A stretch of 64,000 nt of DNA from Eubacteriales bacterium (GCA_030526665.1 JAUNCI010000001.1:132895-196894), one strand, 5' to 3'. Shown: positions 54,483-63,596, counted from the first letter of the stretch. A program made the numbers and translations. Notes: a model not told the origin generated them from the letters alone.

Positions 54483-55763
54483 ATGGTAAAAGCAGTAGTT
54501 GGAGCAAACTGGGGTGATGAAGGTAAAGGTAAAATCACTGACATGCTTGGTGAAAAAGCCGATATTATCGTACGTTTCCAGGGCGGTGCAAATGCAGGAC
54601 ATACAATTGTAAATGATTATGGTAAATTTGCATTACATACATTGCCATCAGGCGTGTTTTATGATCATACAACAAGCATCATAGGTAATGGTGTAGCATT
54701 AAATATTCCGGTATTTTTCAAAGAGTATAATGAAATCATCAGTCGTGGTGTTCCGGCACCGAAGATCATGATTTCTGACAGAGCACAGATGGTAATGCCA
54801 TACCACGTTTTATTCGATCAGTATGAAGAAGAACGTCTGGGTGGAAAATCATTTGGATCAACAAAATCCGGTATTGCACCATTTTACTCAGATAAATATG
54901 CAAAAATCGGTTTTCAGGTAAGTGAATTGTTTGATGAAGAAGCACTGAAAGAAAAACTTGTTCGCGTATGCGAGACGAAAAATGTACTTCTCGAGCATTT
55001 GTATCATAAACCTGCTTTAAATCCGGATGAGTTATTTGAGGAACTCATGGAATATAAAAAAATGGTTGAGCCATATGTTGGCGATGTTTCTGCATTTTTG
55101 TGGAACGCAATCAAAGAAGGAAAAGAAATTCTGTTAGAAGGTCAGCTGGGATCACTGAAAGATCCGGACCATGGTATTTATCCAATGGTTACCTCTTCTT
55201 CTACACTTGCTGCTTACGGTGCAATCGGAGCAGGACTTCCGCCATATGAAATCAAACAGATCATCACTGTATGTAAAGCATATTCCAGTGCTGTCGGAGC
55301 AGGTGCCTTTGTATCTGAGATTTTCGGCGAAGAAGCGGATGAGCTTAGAAGACGCGGCGGTGACGGCGGTGAATACGGAGCTACAACAGGTCGTCCGAGA
55401 CGTATGGGATGGTTTGACTGTGTTGCTTCCAAATATGGATGCCGTATCCAGGGAACAACAGATGTTGCCTTTACTGTTCTCGATGTTCTCGGTTATCTGG
55501 ATGAAATTCCGGTTTGTGTCGGATATGAGATCGATGGAAAAGTAACAACAGATTTCCCTACAACAGGACTTCTGGAAAAAGCAAAACCGGTTCTGAAAGT
55601 GCTTCCGGGATGGAAAACAGATATCAGAGGTATCAAAAAATACGAAGACCTTCCGGAAAACTGCAGAAAATATATTGAATTCTGTGAAGAACAGATTGGG
55701 TTCCCAATTACAATGGTATCCAACGGACCGGGAAGATCTGATATTATCTATAGAAATAAATAA
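54483..55763 (+). CDS. purA: Adenylosuccinate synthetase
   Basis: PurA (426 residues) joins IMP and aspartate using GTP. It starts with G-A-N-W-G-D-E-G-K-G-K-I (GTP loop) and has G-G-A-N-A-G-H-T-I-V, E-G-Q-L-G-S-L and T-G-R-P-R-R-M-G-W-F-D. GAGGAGG precedes the ATG. The usual E-G-A-Q-G segment is E-G-Q-L-G here, a small variant. It ends the purBA operon before a GC-rich hairpin. Confidence 0.96.
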   Translation: MVKAVVGANWGDEGKGKITDMLGEKADIIVRFQGGANAGHTIVNDYGKFALHTLPSGVFYDHTTSIIGNGVALNIPVFFKEYNEIISRGVPAPKIMISDRAQMVMPYHVLFDQYEEERLGGKSFGSTKSGIAPFYSDKYAKIGFQVSELFDEEALKEKLVRVCETKNVLLEHLYHKPALNPDELFEELMEYKKMVEPYVGDVSAFLWNAIKEGKEILLEGQLGSLKDPDHGIYPMVTSSSTLAAYGAIGAGLPPYEIKQIITVCKAYSSAVGAGAFVSEIFGEEADELRRRGGDGGEYGATTGRPRRMGWFDCVASKYGCRIQGTTDVAFTVLDVLGYLDEIPVCVGYEIDGKVTTDFPTTGLLEKAKPVLKVLPGWKTDIRGIKKYEDLPENCRKYIEFCEEQIGFPITMVSNGPGRSDIIYRNK

Positions 55764-55787
55764 TCACTCCGTGAGGAGTATGTGTGA

Positions 55788-55817
55788 TACGCCGGGGAGA
55801 AATCCCCGGCGTAGTTT
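55788..55817 (+). terminator. GC-rich hairpin after purA
   Basis: An 11-bp stem (TACGCCGGGGA / TCCCCGGCGTA) with loop GAAA is followed by GTTTGTATG, so the U-run is poor. A small ACTCC/GGAGT hairpin lies 20 bases upstream. Confidence 0.7.
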
Positions 55818-55831
55818 GTATGAGGTGAAGA

Positions 55832-56644
55832 ATGAAAAAATCAAAAAGAATTCTGGCATTGCTGGGAGCAGTGATTCTGCTGGCTGTATTCTGTCTGCCT
55901 ATGATTACTGCTTTTGGCAGCGGAGAAAATGCAAATGGAATATTTGTTGCATCTATATTTGCGGTGTTTTTCGTGGCGGTGATGGCTTATTTGATTATGC
56001 TGGTCTATCGAGTGATAGATAAACGAAAAACACCGGATGGCCCCGTCAAAAATATCATTTTTGATGTTGGCAATGTTTTGTTGAAATATGATTGGGAAAG
56101 CTATCTGGCAGGGTATCATTTTGAACAGGAAAAGTATGAACGAATTGCCGATGCTGTTTTTCGCAGTAAAACATGGGTGGAGCGTGATCGTGGAGATCTG
56201 ACAGAGCAGGAATATGTGGAGCAGATGGTTGCCGCAGATCCGGAGGATGAAAAGGAAATTCGCGAAATTATGAAAAACTGCAAAGGAACGACCTCATCGC
56301 TTGATTATGCTGCAACATGGACGGCGTATCTGAAAAAACAGGGATATCGATTGTATGTATTGTCAAACTACTGTGATTATATGAGAAATGAAACGATCAA
56401 AGATATGACATTCCTGAAAAATATGGACGGGGTGGTATTTTCCTGTGATGTACATATGATAAAACCGGAAGCGGAGATTTACCGATATGTGCTGAACACA
56501 TATGGACTTGATGCAAAAGAAACGGTTTTTATTGATGATCGAAAAGAAAACTGCGAAGGCGCCGAAAAAGAAGGAATTCATGCAATCGTATTTACGTCAT
56601 TCAAACAGGCGGCGGCAGAGCTGGAGCAGCTCGGAGTTAAATGA
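55832..56644 (+). CDS. Membrane-anchored HAD-family hydrolase
   Basis: This protein of 270 residues has two N-terminal hydrophobic helices (~7-27 and ~37-60) and then a complete HAD subfamily IA domain. Motif I is F-D-V-G-N-V (nucleophile D78), motif II L-S-N near residue 177, motif III has the Lys in K-P-E-A-E-I-Y-R-Y, and motif IV is F-I-D-D-R-K-E-N. The D-x-G-N form of motif I, where the second Asp is missing, is common in the YihX-like branch. The HAD part would face the cytosol. GAGGTGAAG precedes the ATG. Its substrate is unknown; proximity to purA hints at nothing firm. Confidence 0.85.
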   Translation: MKKSKRILALLGAVILLAVFCLPMITAFGSGENANGIFVASIFAVFFVAVMAYLIMLVYRVIDKRKTPDGPVKNIIFDVGNVLLKYDWESYLAGYHFEQEKYERIADAVFRSKTWVERDRGDLTEQEYVEQMVAADPEDEKEIREIMKNCKGTTSSLDYAATWTAYLKKQGYRLYVLSNYCDYMRNETIKDMTFLKNMDGVVFSCDVHMIKPEAEIYRYVLNTYGLDAKETVFIDDRKENCEGAEKEGIHAIVFTSFKQAAAELEQLGVK

Positions 56645-56718
56645 TGTAACATCCGGAAGAAAAATGATAGAATGCTTCGGAATTGATAAATGTAACGATC
56701 TCGGAGACGAATGAATGC

Positions 56719-56747
56719 TTTACAATAAAACGTAATAGTGGTATAAT
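56719..56747 (+). promoter_or_regulatory. Promoter of the SEC-C protein gene
   Basis: TTTACA (56719-56724) and TATAAT (56742-56747) have a 17-base spacer, about 80 bases before the ATG. Confidence 0.7.
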
Positions 56748-56829
56748 ACCGATGCTAAGTTTATATGAATGTGAAATTGAAATCATACTTTCACATGAAA
56801 AGAGAATAATTTGAAAAGAGGATAAATTA

Positions 56830-57342
56830 ATGAGTGATAAAGCATTACTGGACCAGTGGCGTGATATCGCATATGATCAGGAAGCAGACAGAAGCAGACT
56901 TCAGAAATTCTGGGCTACATATTTTAATATTGAAAAAGGAATTTATGAACAGCTTCTCACAGATCCGGATACTGTTGTAACCGGAACCGTAAAAGAACTT
57001 GCTGAAAAATACGGACAGGAAGTTTTGACAATGGTTGGATTTCTTGATGGTATCAATGACAGTTTGAAAACACCAAACCCAATTGAAACTATGGATGAAA
57101 ATACAGTTGTAAGCCTTGAGTTTGATAAAGAACTTCTTTACAAAAACATGGTTGATGCAAAAGCAGACTGGCTGTATGAACTTCCACAGTGGAATGACAT
57201 TTTTACAGCAGAAAAGAGAAAAGAATTGTATCTGGAACAGAAAAAATCAGGTACAATCGTTAAAGGACATAAAGTTGGACGTAACGATCCATGTCCATGC
57301 GGAAGCGGCAAAAAATACAAACATTGCTGCGGTAGAAATTGA
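56830..57342 (+). CDS. SEC-C metal-binding domain protein
   Basis: This protein of 170 residues ends in the SEC-C zinc-binding motif [19 protein letters not shown], as at the SecA C-terminus. The first ~145 residues are helical and acidic with no family I can name. The motif often mediates binding to SecB, ribosomes or other partners. AAAGAGGAT lies before the ATG. Its stop codon shares a base with the start of the next gene. Confidence 0.85.
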   Translation: MSDKALLDQWRDIAYDQEADRSRLQKFWATYFNIEKGIYEQLLTDPDTVVTGTVKELAEKYGQEVLTMVGFLDGINDSLKTPNPIETMDENTVVSLEFDKELLYKNMVDAKADWLYELPQWNDIFTAEKRKELYLEQKKSGTIVKGHKVGRNDPCPCGSGKKYKHCCGRN

Positions 57343-58100
57343 TGATGATTTGCACAGCAGGATCCCTGCTGTGCATTTTTTATTACATGGCAATTATCAT
57401 TCACAACGGATTCTGGCAGCTTGATTTTTCCATATTCTGGGTGTTATGCAGTCTTTTGCTGGGAGGAACGGCTGTATTGATACATTGGGAAAAATTACAC
57501 GGTGCGATTCTTCCGAATGCTGTGAAATTGATAATCGGAATTACAGCGGCAGTATTTTTGCTGATTGCAGGTGTATTGGGAACACTTGTAGTACGCAAAA
57601 TGGCTTCTCAGCCGCCGAAAGGTCTGTCTTATGTGATTGTACTGGGAGCGCATGTTAGAGGCGAAGTTCCATCGAAGGCACTTCAAAAAAGAATTGATCG
57701 TGCGTATGAGTACGCATTGGAAAATCCGGATACGATTTTGATTCTGTCCGGTGGACAGGGATCCGGGGAAGCAATTTCGGAGGCGGAATGTATGAGACGA
57801 TGTCTGCTTGAAATGGGAGTGGAAGAAAAAAGGATGGTGCTGGAGAAAAACTCCACCACCACCAGAGAAAATTTACTGTTTTCCGATAAAATGACCAATT
57901 GCAAGGAACAGCCTATAGGATTGATATCAAATGATTTTCATATCTATCGGGCATTATATATTGCAAAAAGTCTGGGATTTAACAAGGCGTGCGGTATCGC
58001 CGCACCGACAGACAAAATCAGCGTACCAAACTATGTGGTTCGTGAAATTTTTGCATTGATGAAAGCCTGGATAATCAATCTGAAAAATACTTCTGCTTGA
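57342..58100 (+). CDS. YdcF/SanA-like (DUF218) membrane protein
   Basis: This protein of ~252 residues has three hydrophobic segments in the first ~80 residues and then a DUF218 domain. Visible features are V-I-V-L-G-A-H-V-R-G, I-L-S-G-G-Q-G-S-G-E-A-I-S-E-A, E-K-N-S-T-T-T-R-E-N and S-N-D-F-H-I-Y-R-A. DUF218 proteins such as ElyC and SanA act in envelope maintenance. The ATG at 57342 overlaps the SEC-C stop (TGATG). The later ATG at 57387 has no ribosome site and would delete the first membrane helix. The early start means codons 4-14 are encoded by a perfect terminator-like hairpin. Its 3' end overlaps aroE by 26 bases. Confidence 0.8.
   Translation: MMICTAGSLLCIFYYMAIIIHNGFWQLDFSIFWVLCSLLLGGTAVLIHWEKLHGAILPNAVKLIIGITAAVFLLIAGVLGTLVVRKMASQPPKGLSYVIVLGAHVRGEVPSKALQKRIDRAYEYALENPDTILILSGGQGSGEAISEAECMRRCLLEMGVEEKRMVLEKNSTTTRENLLFSDKMTNCKEQPIGLISNDFHIYRALYIAKSLGFNKACGIAAPTDKISVPNYVVREIFALMKAWIINLKNTSA
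57351..57381 (+). terminator. Terminator-like hairpin inside the start of the YdcF-like gene
   Basis: A perfect 11-bp stem (TGCACAGCAGG / CCTGCTGTGCA) with loop ATC runs into TTTTTT. It begins nine bases after the SEC-C stop. It would end most SEC-C transcripts, yet it lies within the likely coding sequence of the next gene. Confidence 0.85.
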
Positions 58101-58944
58101 TCTGAGCAACCGGCATATCTATGCCCGTCCACAGACGGAAGGCTTCAGCTCCCTGATACAGAAGCATGTACATTCCGTTGAAGGTTTGACAGCCAAGCTG
58201 ACGTGCTTCACGCAGAAGACGTGTTTCACGAGGATTGTAGATGACATCAGAGACGATCAAATCTTGGCGAAGCATGGTTAGATCCGTAATAATGGTCTCA
58301 TCCGTGTTAGGAGCCATTCCGACAGAGGTTGCATTTAGCAGAAGAGCGCTTTCGGCAATTGCCTGTCGCAGCATTTCATTGTCCCCATGTTCATAGAGAC
58401 AAACTTTGCAGGAAGTCATCGCCTGAATGTCCTCTGCAAGTTTCTCAGTGCGGCCTCGGAAACGGCTTGTAGGGCGCACAAAGATATTGATTTTTTTTAC
58501 ACCGTCTAAAGCGGCCTGAGCGCAGATCGCAGTTGCTGCACCTCCGCAGCCCATGACGGTAATTGTTTTGCCGATGATATCATGCCCTGCATCAATAACG
58601 GCCTGCATATAACCAATACCATCCGTATTGTATCCAATCAAGCGTCCTTCTTTATTGACAACGGTATTTACTGCACCGATCAATTTTGCAGAGTCAGATA
58701 ATTCGTCGAGAAGCGGAACGATTTTATTTTTGTTAGGCATGGTGAGGTTAAATCCTCGAATGCCGCAGGTACGAAGCCCTTTTACTGCATCTTCCAGTGT
58801 ATTTTCATTTACCTCAAAGCACAGATAAACATAATCCAATCCCAGTAAACGAAAAGATTCATTGTGCATCAGAGGGGATATACTATGCGATACAGGACTT
58901 CCTAATAAAGCCATAAATCCGGTATGACCGGTAATTTGATTCAT
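58075..58944 (-). CDS. aroE: Shikimate dehydrogenase
   Basis: AroE (289 residues) reduces 3-dehydroshikimate with NADPH. It has the substrate serines in S-H-S-I-S-P, the catalytic lysine in N-L-T-M-P-N-K, N-T-D-G-I-G-Y, and a Rossmann loop G-C-G-G-A-A-T-A. I use the ATG at 58944 (M-N-Q-I-T-G), seven bases after GGAGGT on the minus strand; an upstream in-frame ATG at 58971 has no ribosome site. It is divergent from aroD across 72 bases, so the two shikimate-pathway genes share a control region. Confidence 0.95.
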   Translation of the reverse strand: MNQITGHTGFMALLGSPVSHSISPLMHNESFRLLGLDYVYLCFEVNENTLEDAVKGLRTCGIRGFNLTMPNKNKIVPLLDELSDSAKLIGAVNTVVNKEGRLIGYNTDGIGYMQAVIDAGHDIIGKTITVMGCGGAATAICAQAALDGVKKINIFVRPTSRFRGRTEKLAEDIQAMTSCKVCLYEHGDNEMLRQAIAESALLLNATSVGMAPNTDETIITDLTMLRQDLIVSDVIYNPRETRLLREARQLGCQTFNGMYMLLYQGAEAFRLWTGIDMPVAQIKQKYFSD

Positions 58945-59016
58945 TGCTTGTGACCTCCATAAGTAATGCATTATTGTTACGATTATTCTAAGTTAGAGAA
59001 AAGGAGATGTCAAGAA

Positions 59017-59796
59017 ATGACCACACCAATTAATGTGAGAGGACTTTTGATCGGAAGCGGGATTCCAAAGATCTGTGTGCCGCTGACCGGCAGTTCGCTT
59101 CCGGAATTAAAAACAGAAGCACAGAATGCCGTGGATGCAGGTGCAGAACTCGTAGAATGGAGAGCTGATTGTTTTGCAGATCTGCAAAATGGAAAACTTA
59201 TGGAATATACACTCAGAGAATTACGAAAAATTCTCAGAGAGATACCGATGATTTTTACCATTCGAACCAGTGAAGAAGGTGGAAATATCCTGATCGATCT
59301 GAAAGAGTATTTGAAAATTAATCTTGCAGCGGCAAAATCAAAATGTGTTGATTTTGTAGATGTTCAGGTGTTTGGAAATGAAAAAGAAAAAGAAGCACTG
59401 ATCCGTCAGATTCATGAAGAACAGGTAAAGGTCATTGCATCCAGTCATGATTTTCAAAAGACAGATCCGAAAGAAGTACTGATACAGAGATTCCTGACAA
59501 TGGATCAAAGCGGTGCGGATATTTTGAAGATGGCAGTAATGCCTGTCGAGAACGAAGATGTGTACGCACTGATGCTTGCCACAAATGAGGTTCGAAGACA
59601 ATATACGAGTCGTCCGCTGGTTTCCATGTCAATGGGATACAAAGGAGAAATCAGTCGTTATGCCGGAGAAAACTTTGGTTCATCGATTACCTTTGCAACA
59701 GTAGGAAAAGCTTCGGCACCGGGGCAGATTCCAATTGCACAATTACGACTGATGATGCAGAAACTTCATGAAGAAAATAACAAAGAGAAAGCATAG
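59017..59796 (+). CDS. aroD: Type I 3-dehydroquinate dehydratase
   Basis: This class I dehydratase of 259 residues forms a Schiff base with dehydroquinate. The E-W-R-A-D-C-F substrate motif, the catalytic His in A-S-S-H-D-F and the Lys in I-L-K-M-A-V-M-P are present, and the end has S-M-G-Y-K-G and A-T-V-G-K-A-S-A-P-G-Q. The ATG at 59017 has AAGGAG ten bases upstream; the longer frame from 58966 would run into the aroE promoter region. Confidence 0.95.
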   Translation: MTTPINVRGLLIGSGIPKICVPLTGSSLPELKTEAQNAVDAGAELVEWRADCFADLQNGKLMEYTLRELRKILREIPMIFTIRTSEEGGNILIDLKEYLKINLAAAKSKCVDFVDVQVFGNEKEKEALIRQIHEEQVKVIASSHDFQKTDPKEVLIQRFLTMDQSGADILKMAVMPVENEDVYALMLATNEVRRQYTSRPLVSMSMGYKGEISRYAGENFGSSITFATVGKASAPGQIPIAQLRLMMQKLHEENNKEKA

Positions 59797-59996
59797 ATAA
59801 GATTGTTTTTTGTCGAAAAATTTTTATAGTCTTTCGACCTTATTAGACAAAGCGTAAAGCCTTTATTCTTTATACTATATTTCAGGCCTTGTGAGAATGA
59901 ATAACGGATTCGAAGCAGCTTAAGCTGATATTTTTAAATTTGATTCCGTGTACATCCTTACAATGGAATTATAATGTATAAAGAGTGGAGGTTTTT

Positions 59997-60641
59997 ATGA
60001 TTTCTCATATAAACTGTATAAAGGCTCATTTTCGAGAGATTTGTACACAATTAGAGCAGGAGCCGAAATGGAAACGTCTGTCCGAAAATATGGGGATGGT
60101 ATGGTATCTGGCTGAAAAGTACTGTATCGATTATGACGAAATAGAAGATTATCTGTCACTCGGAATGATAGGAATGATGAAAGCAATTTCCTGTTATCGC
60201 CCGGATGAGAAGGTATGTTTTTCCACGTATGCATCAAAATGTGTAAAAAATGAAATCTATATGTATCTCAGAAAGCATGCGAAACTGCGAAATGAAATAC
60301 CTGTTGATGAGATGGAAAAATATCTGGAAATATGCGATAAAAGGAGCGGAGAAAACGCAGTGCGATTTCCAAAGTCCTATAACCTGTACGGTTCACATAT
60401 TGAACAGGAAGTTCATGAAGAAATAATGGCGGCTGTTCAGATGCTTACGGCGAAAGAAAAGCAGATTATTATACTTCGATATGGAAGCATGGAGGCGTTC
60501 GGACAAAAGGATTCGGAGATAGAAAGAAAGACAAGAGAGACACATACGCAAAAAGAAATCGCACAGATGCTGGGATGTTCACAGTCCTATGTATCCAGAA
60601 TCGAGAAAAGAGCCTTGCAGCGTTTGCGAAAACAATTATAA
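59997..60641 (+). CDS. Sigma-70 family sigma factor, sporulation-type (SigK/SigE-like)
   Basis: This protein of 214 residues has region 2 around D-Y-L-S-L-G-M-I-G-M-M-K-A-I and F-S-T-Y-A-S-K-C-V-K-N-E-I-Y-M-Y-L-R, very like the SigE/SigK group. Region 4 has T-Q-K-E-I-A-Q-M-L-G-C-S-Q-S-Y-V-S-R-I-E-K-R. Between L-R-Y-G and T-Q-K-E in region 4 there is a charged insertion of about 13 extra residues. There is no Sig-K-type pro-sequence of obvious form. The start is ATG 59997, five bases after GGAGG. A TATAAT at 59970-59975 lacks a normal -35. Its regulon is unknown. Confidence 0.85.
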   Translation: MISHINCIKAHFREICTQLEQEPKWKRLSENMGMVWYLAEKYCIDYDEIEDYLSLGMIGMMKAISCYRPDEKVCFSTYASKCVKNEIYMYLRKHAKLRNEIPVDEMEKYLEICDKRSGENAVRFPKSYNLYGSHIEQEVHEEIMAAVQMLTAKEKQIIILRYGSMEAFGQKDSEIERKTRETHTQKEIAQMLGCSQSYVSRIEKRALQRLRKQL

Positions 60642-60685
60642 TGAAAGCGTAAAAAAAGTTATTAGAGTAAAAAGGACGTGGATTA

Positions 60686-61264
60686 ATGATAACGGATTTA
60701 TTAGAAAAACATATTGTTGATACCATAAAAGAATGGCAGATAAAAATCGGCTTTATGCCAGGAAATATGAAACTATATTATCCTGCAGAATCATTGAAGC
60801 ACTTATTGGGTATTCCGGAGACAGATACTGATGGTGAATTAATGGAGGCCTTAAACCGATTTTGTGAGAGAAAGCAGGGGCTATTTGGCAGAATTCTGGT
60901 TTCCTGTGATGCTGCAGGGGAACGATATTGCCTTGATATCCCGGCCAAAGGGACAGAATATATAGCAACAAAGGTTCCGGCTCCGGAGTTTTTGAGCAGC
61001 TTTCTGCAAATGATTACAAAACCGGGGAATACAATGGAAGATGTGAGATCCTGCTTTCAGACATTTGCGCAAAAGCATGGAATTCAGTATCGGGAAGAAG
61101 ATTTAGAGGAAGAAGGACTGGGACATACATTTTCTTTTGAGGAAAATGAGATAGAATCTTATATCTATTGTATTGAAGAGGATGCATTCGGTCTGACATA
61201 TCATCGTTTTGATGAGATGGACTACAAAAAAATGAGGGAAGAAGGACATCACCATCATGAATGA
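60686..61264 (+). CDS. DUF3877-like protein, unknown function
   Basis: This acidic protein of 192 residues resembles a Firmicutes family I recall as DUF3877 (D-T-I-K-E-W-Q-I-K-I-G-F near the start; L-Y-Y-P-A-E-S-L-K-H-L-L). It has no membrane segment. It ends E-G-H-H-H-H-E, a natural His cluster that may bind metal. It follows the sigma factor gene by 44 bases with AAAGGACGTG upstream, so the pair is probably co-transcribed and could be functionally linked, for instance as regulator and sigma factor. Confidence 0.7.
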   Translation: MITDLLEKHIVDTIKEWQIKIGFMPGNMKLYYPAESLKHLLGIPETDTDGELMEALNRFCERKQGLFGRILVSCDAAGERYCLDIPAKGTEYIATKVPAPEFLSSFLQMITKPGNTMEDVRSCFQTFAQKHGIQYREEDLEEEGLGHTFSFEENEIESYIYCIEEDAFGLTYHRFDEMDYKKMREEGHHHHE

Positions 61265-61279
61265 TGGTAAAGAGCACAG

Positions 61280-62275
61280 ATGACGTCAAAAGCATACCAA
61301 TCTACAGAGACAGATTTTGAAGAACAGATTCAAACAAACATGAAAGCATGCAGATTGTGTCCGAGAGCATGCGGTGTCGATCGAATGGCATCAAAGACCG
61401 GAATTTGCAAGATGGGAGCTGACATTTATGCAGCGAGAGCAGCCCTGCATATGTGGGAAGAACCGTGTATATCCGGAAGTAAAGGTTCCGGAGCCGTATT
61501 TTTCAGCGGCTGTAATCTGCATTGCATATTTTGTCAAAATCGGGAAATTGCGATTGGAGACTGTGGCAAAAAGATTACAATTTCCAGACTGGCAGATATA
61601 TTTCTGGAACTGGAACAAAAAGGTGCTGCAAATATTAATCTGGTAACAGCGACCCATTTCGTTCCGCAGGTGCTGCAGGCACTGGAAATTGCCAAAAGGC
61701 ACGGTCTGTCGATTCCTGTTGTGTATAATTGCAGTGGTTATGAACAGGTAGAAACGCTTCGAATGCTGGAGGGCTATGCAGATATCTATCTGCCGGATTT
61801 TAAATATTTTGACAGGAATCTGGCAGCACAATTTTCGCATGCACAGGACTATCCTGAAATCGCGATGGCGGCAATCGAAGAAATGGTTCGCCAGAATCCG
61901 GCTGCAATATTTGATGAAGAGGGTTATATGCAAAAAGGTGTAATCGTACGTCATTTGATTCTGCCCGGACATACCAGAAATTCGAAAGCAGTTTTGAGAT
62001 ATTTATATGAAACATATGGTGATTCTATCTATATCAGTGTGATGAACCAGTATACGCCGATTTATATGCAGGAAAAGGCGGTGGAATTAAATCGACGTGT
62101 TACAGAAAGAGAATACCGAAAGGTATTGGAATTCGTTTGGGAGCTGGGAATCACAAATGGGTTTGTTCAGGAAGGCGAAACGGCAAAAGAAAGCTTTATT
62201 CCAATGTTTGATAATGAAGGAATCGAGCCTGCAAATGAGCAAAAAAAGACTGACAAATCAAGACTTGTGCCATAG
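61280..62275 (+). CDS. PflX-type radical SAM protein
   Basis: This protein of 331 residues has an N-terminal cysteine motif C-R-L-C-P-R-A-C-G-V and then the radical SAM triad in G-C-N-L-H-C-I-F-C-Q-N. This is the pattern of the pyruvate-formate-lyase-activating-enzyme-like PflX/COG1313 group. The target of these proteins is not established. D-I-Y-L-P-D-F-K-Y is the conserved barrel segment. It follows the DUF3877-like gene by 15 bases; no pyruvate formate-lyase gene is in the window. Confidence 0.88.
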   Translation: MTSKAYQSTETDFEEQIQTNMKACRLCPRACGVDRMASKTGICKMGADIYAARAALHMWEEPCISGSKGSGAVFFSGCNLHCIFCQNREIAIGDCGKKITISRLADIFLELEQKGAANINLVTATHFVPQVLQALEIAKRHGLSIPVVYNCSGYEQVETLRMLEGYADIYLPDFKYFDRNLAAQFSHAQDYPEIAMAAIEEMVRQNPAAIFDEEGYMQKGVIVRHLILPGHTRNSKAVLRYLYETYGDSIYISVMNQYTPIYMQEKAVELNRRVTEREYRKVLEFVWELGITNGFVQEGETAKESFIPMFDNEGIEPANEQKKTDKSRLVP

Positions 62276-62353
62276 AATCAACTCTGCTATAATGCATGTA
62301 TTCAATCTATAGACAAAGGATTATACGAAATTATTTGAAATAGAGGAAACTAT

Positions 62354-63556
62354 ATGGCAAGAAAAAAGACACAGGGAGAACAGCTGCTGGAACAGAGAAA
62401 ATCCGGTCGCTTTTCAAAAAAGAACAGTGCTTATTTTGATTATAGCCTGCTGGCGGTAATCATTTTACTGACCTGTTTCGGTTTGATTATGTTATACAGT
62501 ACCAGCTCCTACACGGCACAGATGTCGCAGGGAGATGATATGTTTTTCTTTAAAAAACAGGCAATTATCAGTACAGGATGTATCATTTTTGCAATTGTGA
62601 TTTCCCATATTGATTATCACAGTCTGGAACGTTTTATTTTTCCGCTGTATTTTCTGGCAGCGGTTCTGATGATTCTGGTACGAACACCACTGGGTGTTAC
62701 GGCCAATGGTGCAAGACGCTGGCTTCAGATCGGTCCGGTTCAGTTCCAGCCCGCTGAGGTTTCGAAAATTGCGGTGATCGTACTGTTGTCGTATTTGATA
62801 ATTTCAATGGGCAGAAATGTAAAAACACTGAAAGGGTGCTTCGTATTGGGCGCATGGGGCGGTGTTCAGGCGTTATTAGCCTATGTGTGTACAGATAACC
62901 TTAGTACTGCTATCATTATTTTTGCAATTACGGCAGGCCTCATTTTTGTGGCATATCCGGATATGAAACCGTTTATCATTGGATTTTTGATAGGTGCGGT
63001 TCTTATTATAATTTTAGTTTTATATCTGACGAGTATGTCGGACTCCGGCGGAAGTTTCCGTGTTCGCCGTATTCAGGTATGGCTTCACCCGGAAAACTTT
63101 GCAAAAGACGACGGATATCAGACTTTGCAGGCATTATATGCAATTGGTTCCGGAGGACTGTTTGGACGAGGTTTGGGAAACAGTATCCAGAAACTGGGAA
63201 GTGTACCGGAAGCGCATAACGATATGATTTTTTCAATTATATGCGAAGAACTGGGGATTTTCGGAGGCGTATTTGTACTGGTACTGTTTGGGTACCTTTT
63301 ATATCGTCTGTTTTTTATTGCCCAGAATGCACCGGATATGTTTGGCGCTTTGCTGGTAAGCGGTATTTTTATTCATATTGCTTTGCAGGTTATCTTGAAC
63401 ATTGCGGTAGTTGTGAATTTGCTTCCAAATACAGGAGTTACGCTTCCGTTTATCAGTTATGGAGGTACGTCGATCCTGTTTTTGATGTCTGAGATGGGAC
63501 TGGCTTTAAGTGTATCCAGAAAAATCAAGATTGAAAAAACAGAAGTGCTTTTGTAA
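62354..63556 (+). CDS. ftsW: SEDS-family peptidoglycan glycosyltransferase (FtsW/RodA)
   Basis: This protein of 400 residues has about ten membrane segments and the SEDS motifs. These are N-G-A-R-R-W-L (first loop, ~residue 116), F-Q-P-A-E-V-S-K, E-A-H-N-D-M-I-F-S-I-I-C-E-E-L-G, and the C-terminal T-G-V-T-L-P-F-I-S-Y-G-G-T-S. These enzymes polymerise lipid II with a class B PBP. FtsW and RodA are not always separable by motif; the basic cytosolic N-terminus and lone position leave the choice open, with FtsW slightly favoured. GAGGAAAC precedes the ATG. Confidence 0.88.
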   Translation: MARKKTQGEQLLEQRKSGRFSKKNSAYFDYSLLAVIILLTCFGLIMLYSTSSYTAQMSQGDDMFFFKKQAIISTGCIIFAIVISHIDYHSLERFIFPLYFLAAVLMILVRTPLGVTANGARRWLQIGPVQFQPAEVSKIAVIVLLSYLIISMGRNVKTLKGCFVLGAWGGVQALLAYVCTDNLSTAIIIFAITAGLIFVAYPDMKPFIIGFLIGAVLIIILVLYLTSMSDSGGSFRVRRIQVWLHPENFAKDDGYQTLQALYAIGSGGLFGRGLGNSIQKLGSVPEAHNDMIFSIICEELGIFGGVFVLVLFGYLLYRLFFIAQNAPDMFGALLVSGIFIHIALQVILNIAVVVNLLPNTGVTLPFISYGGTSILFLMSEMGLALSVSRKIKIEKTEVLL

Positions 63557-63596
63557 ATTAAAATATTTGTTTAATGGAATTGTAAAAGTAAGTCTA

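Noticed and set aside
61244..61264. C-terminal H-H-H-H run as an engineered tag
   Set aside because: It has four His followed by Glu, in native sequence with normal flanks; a natural His cluster is simpler.
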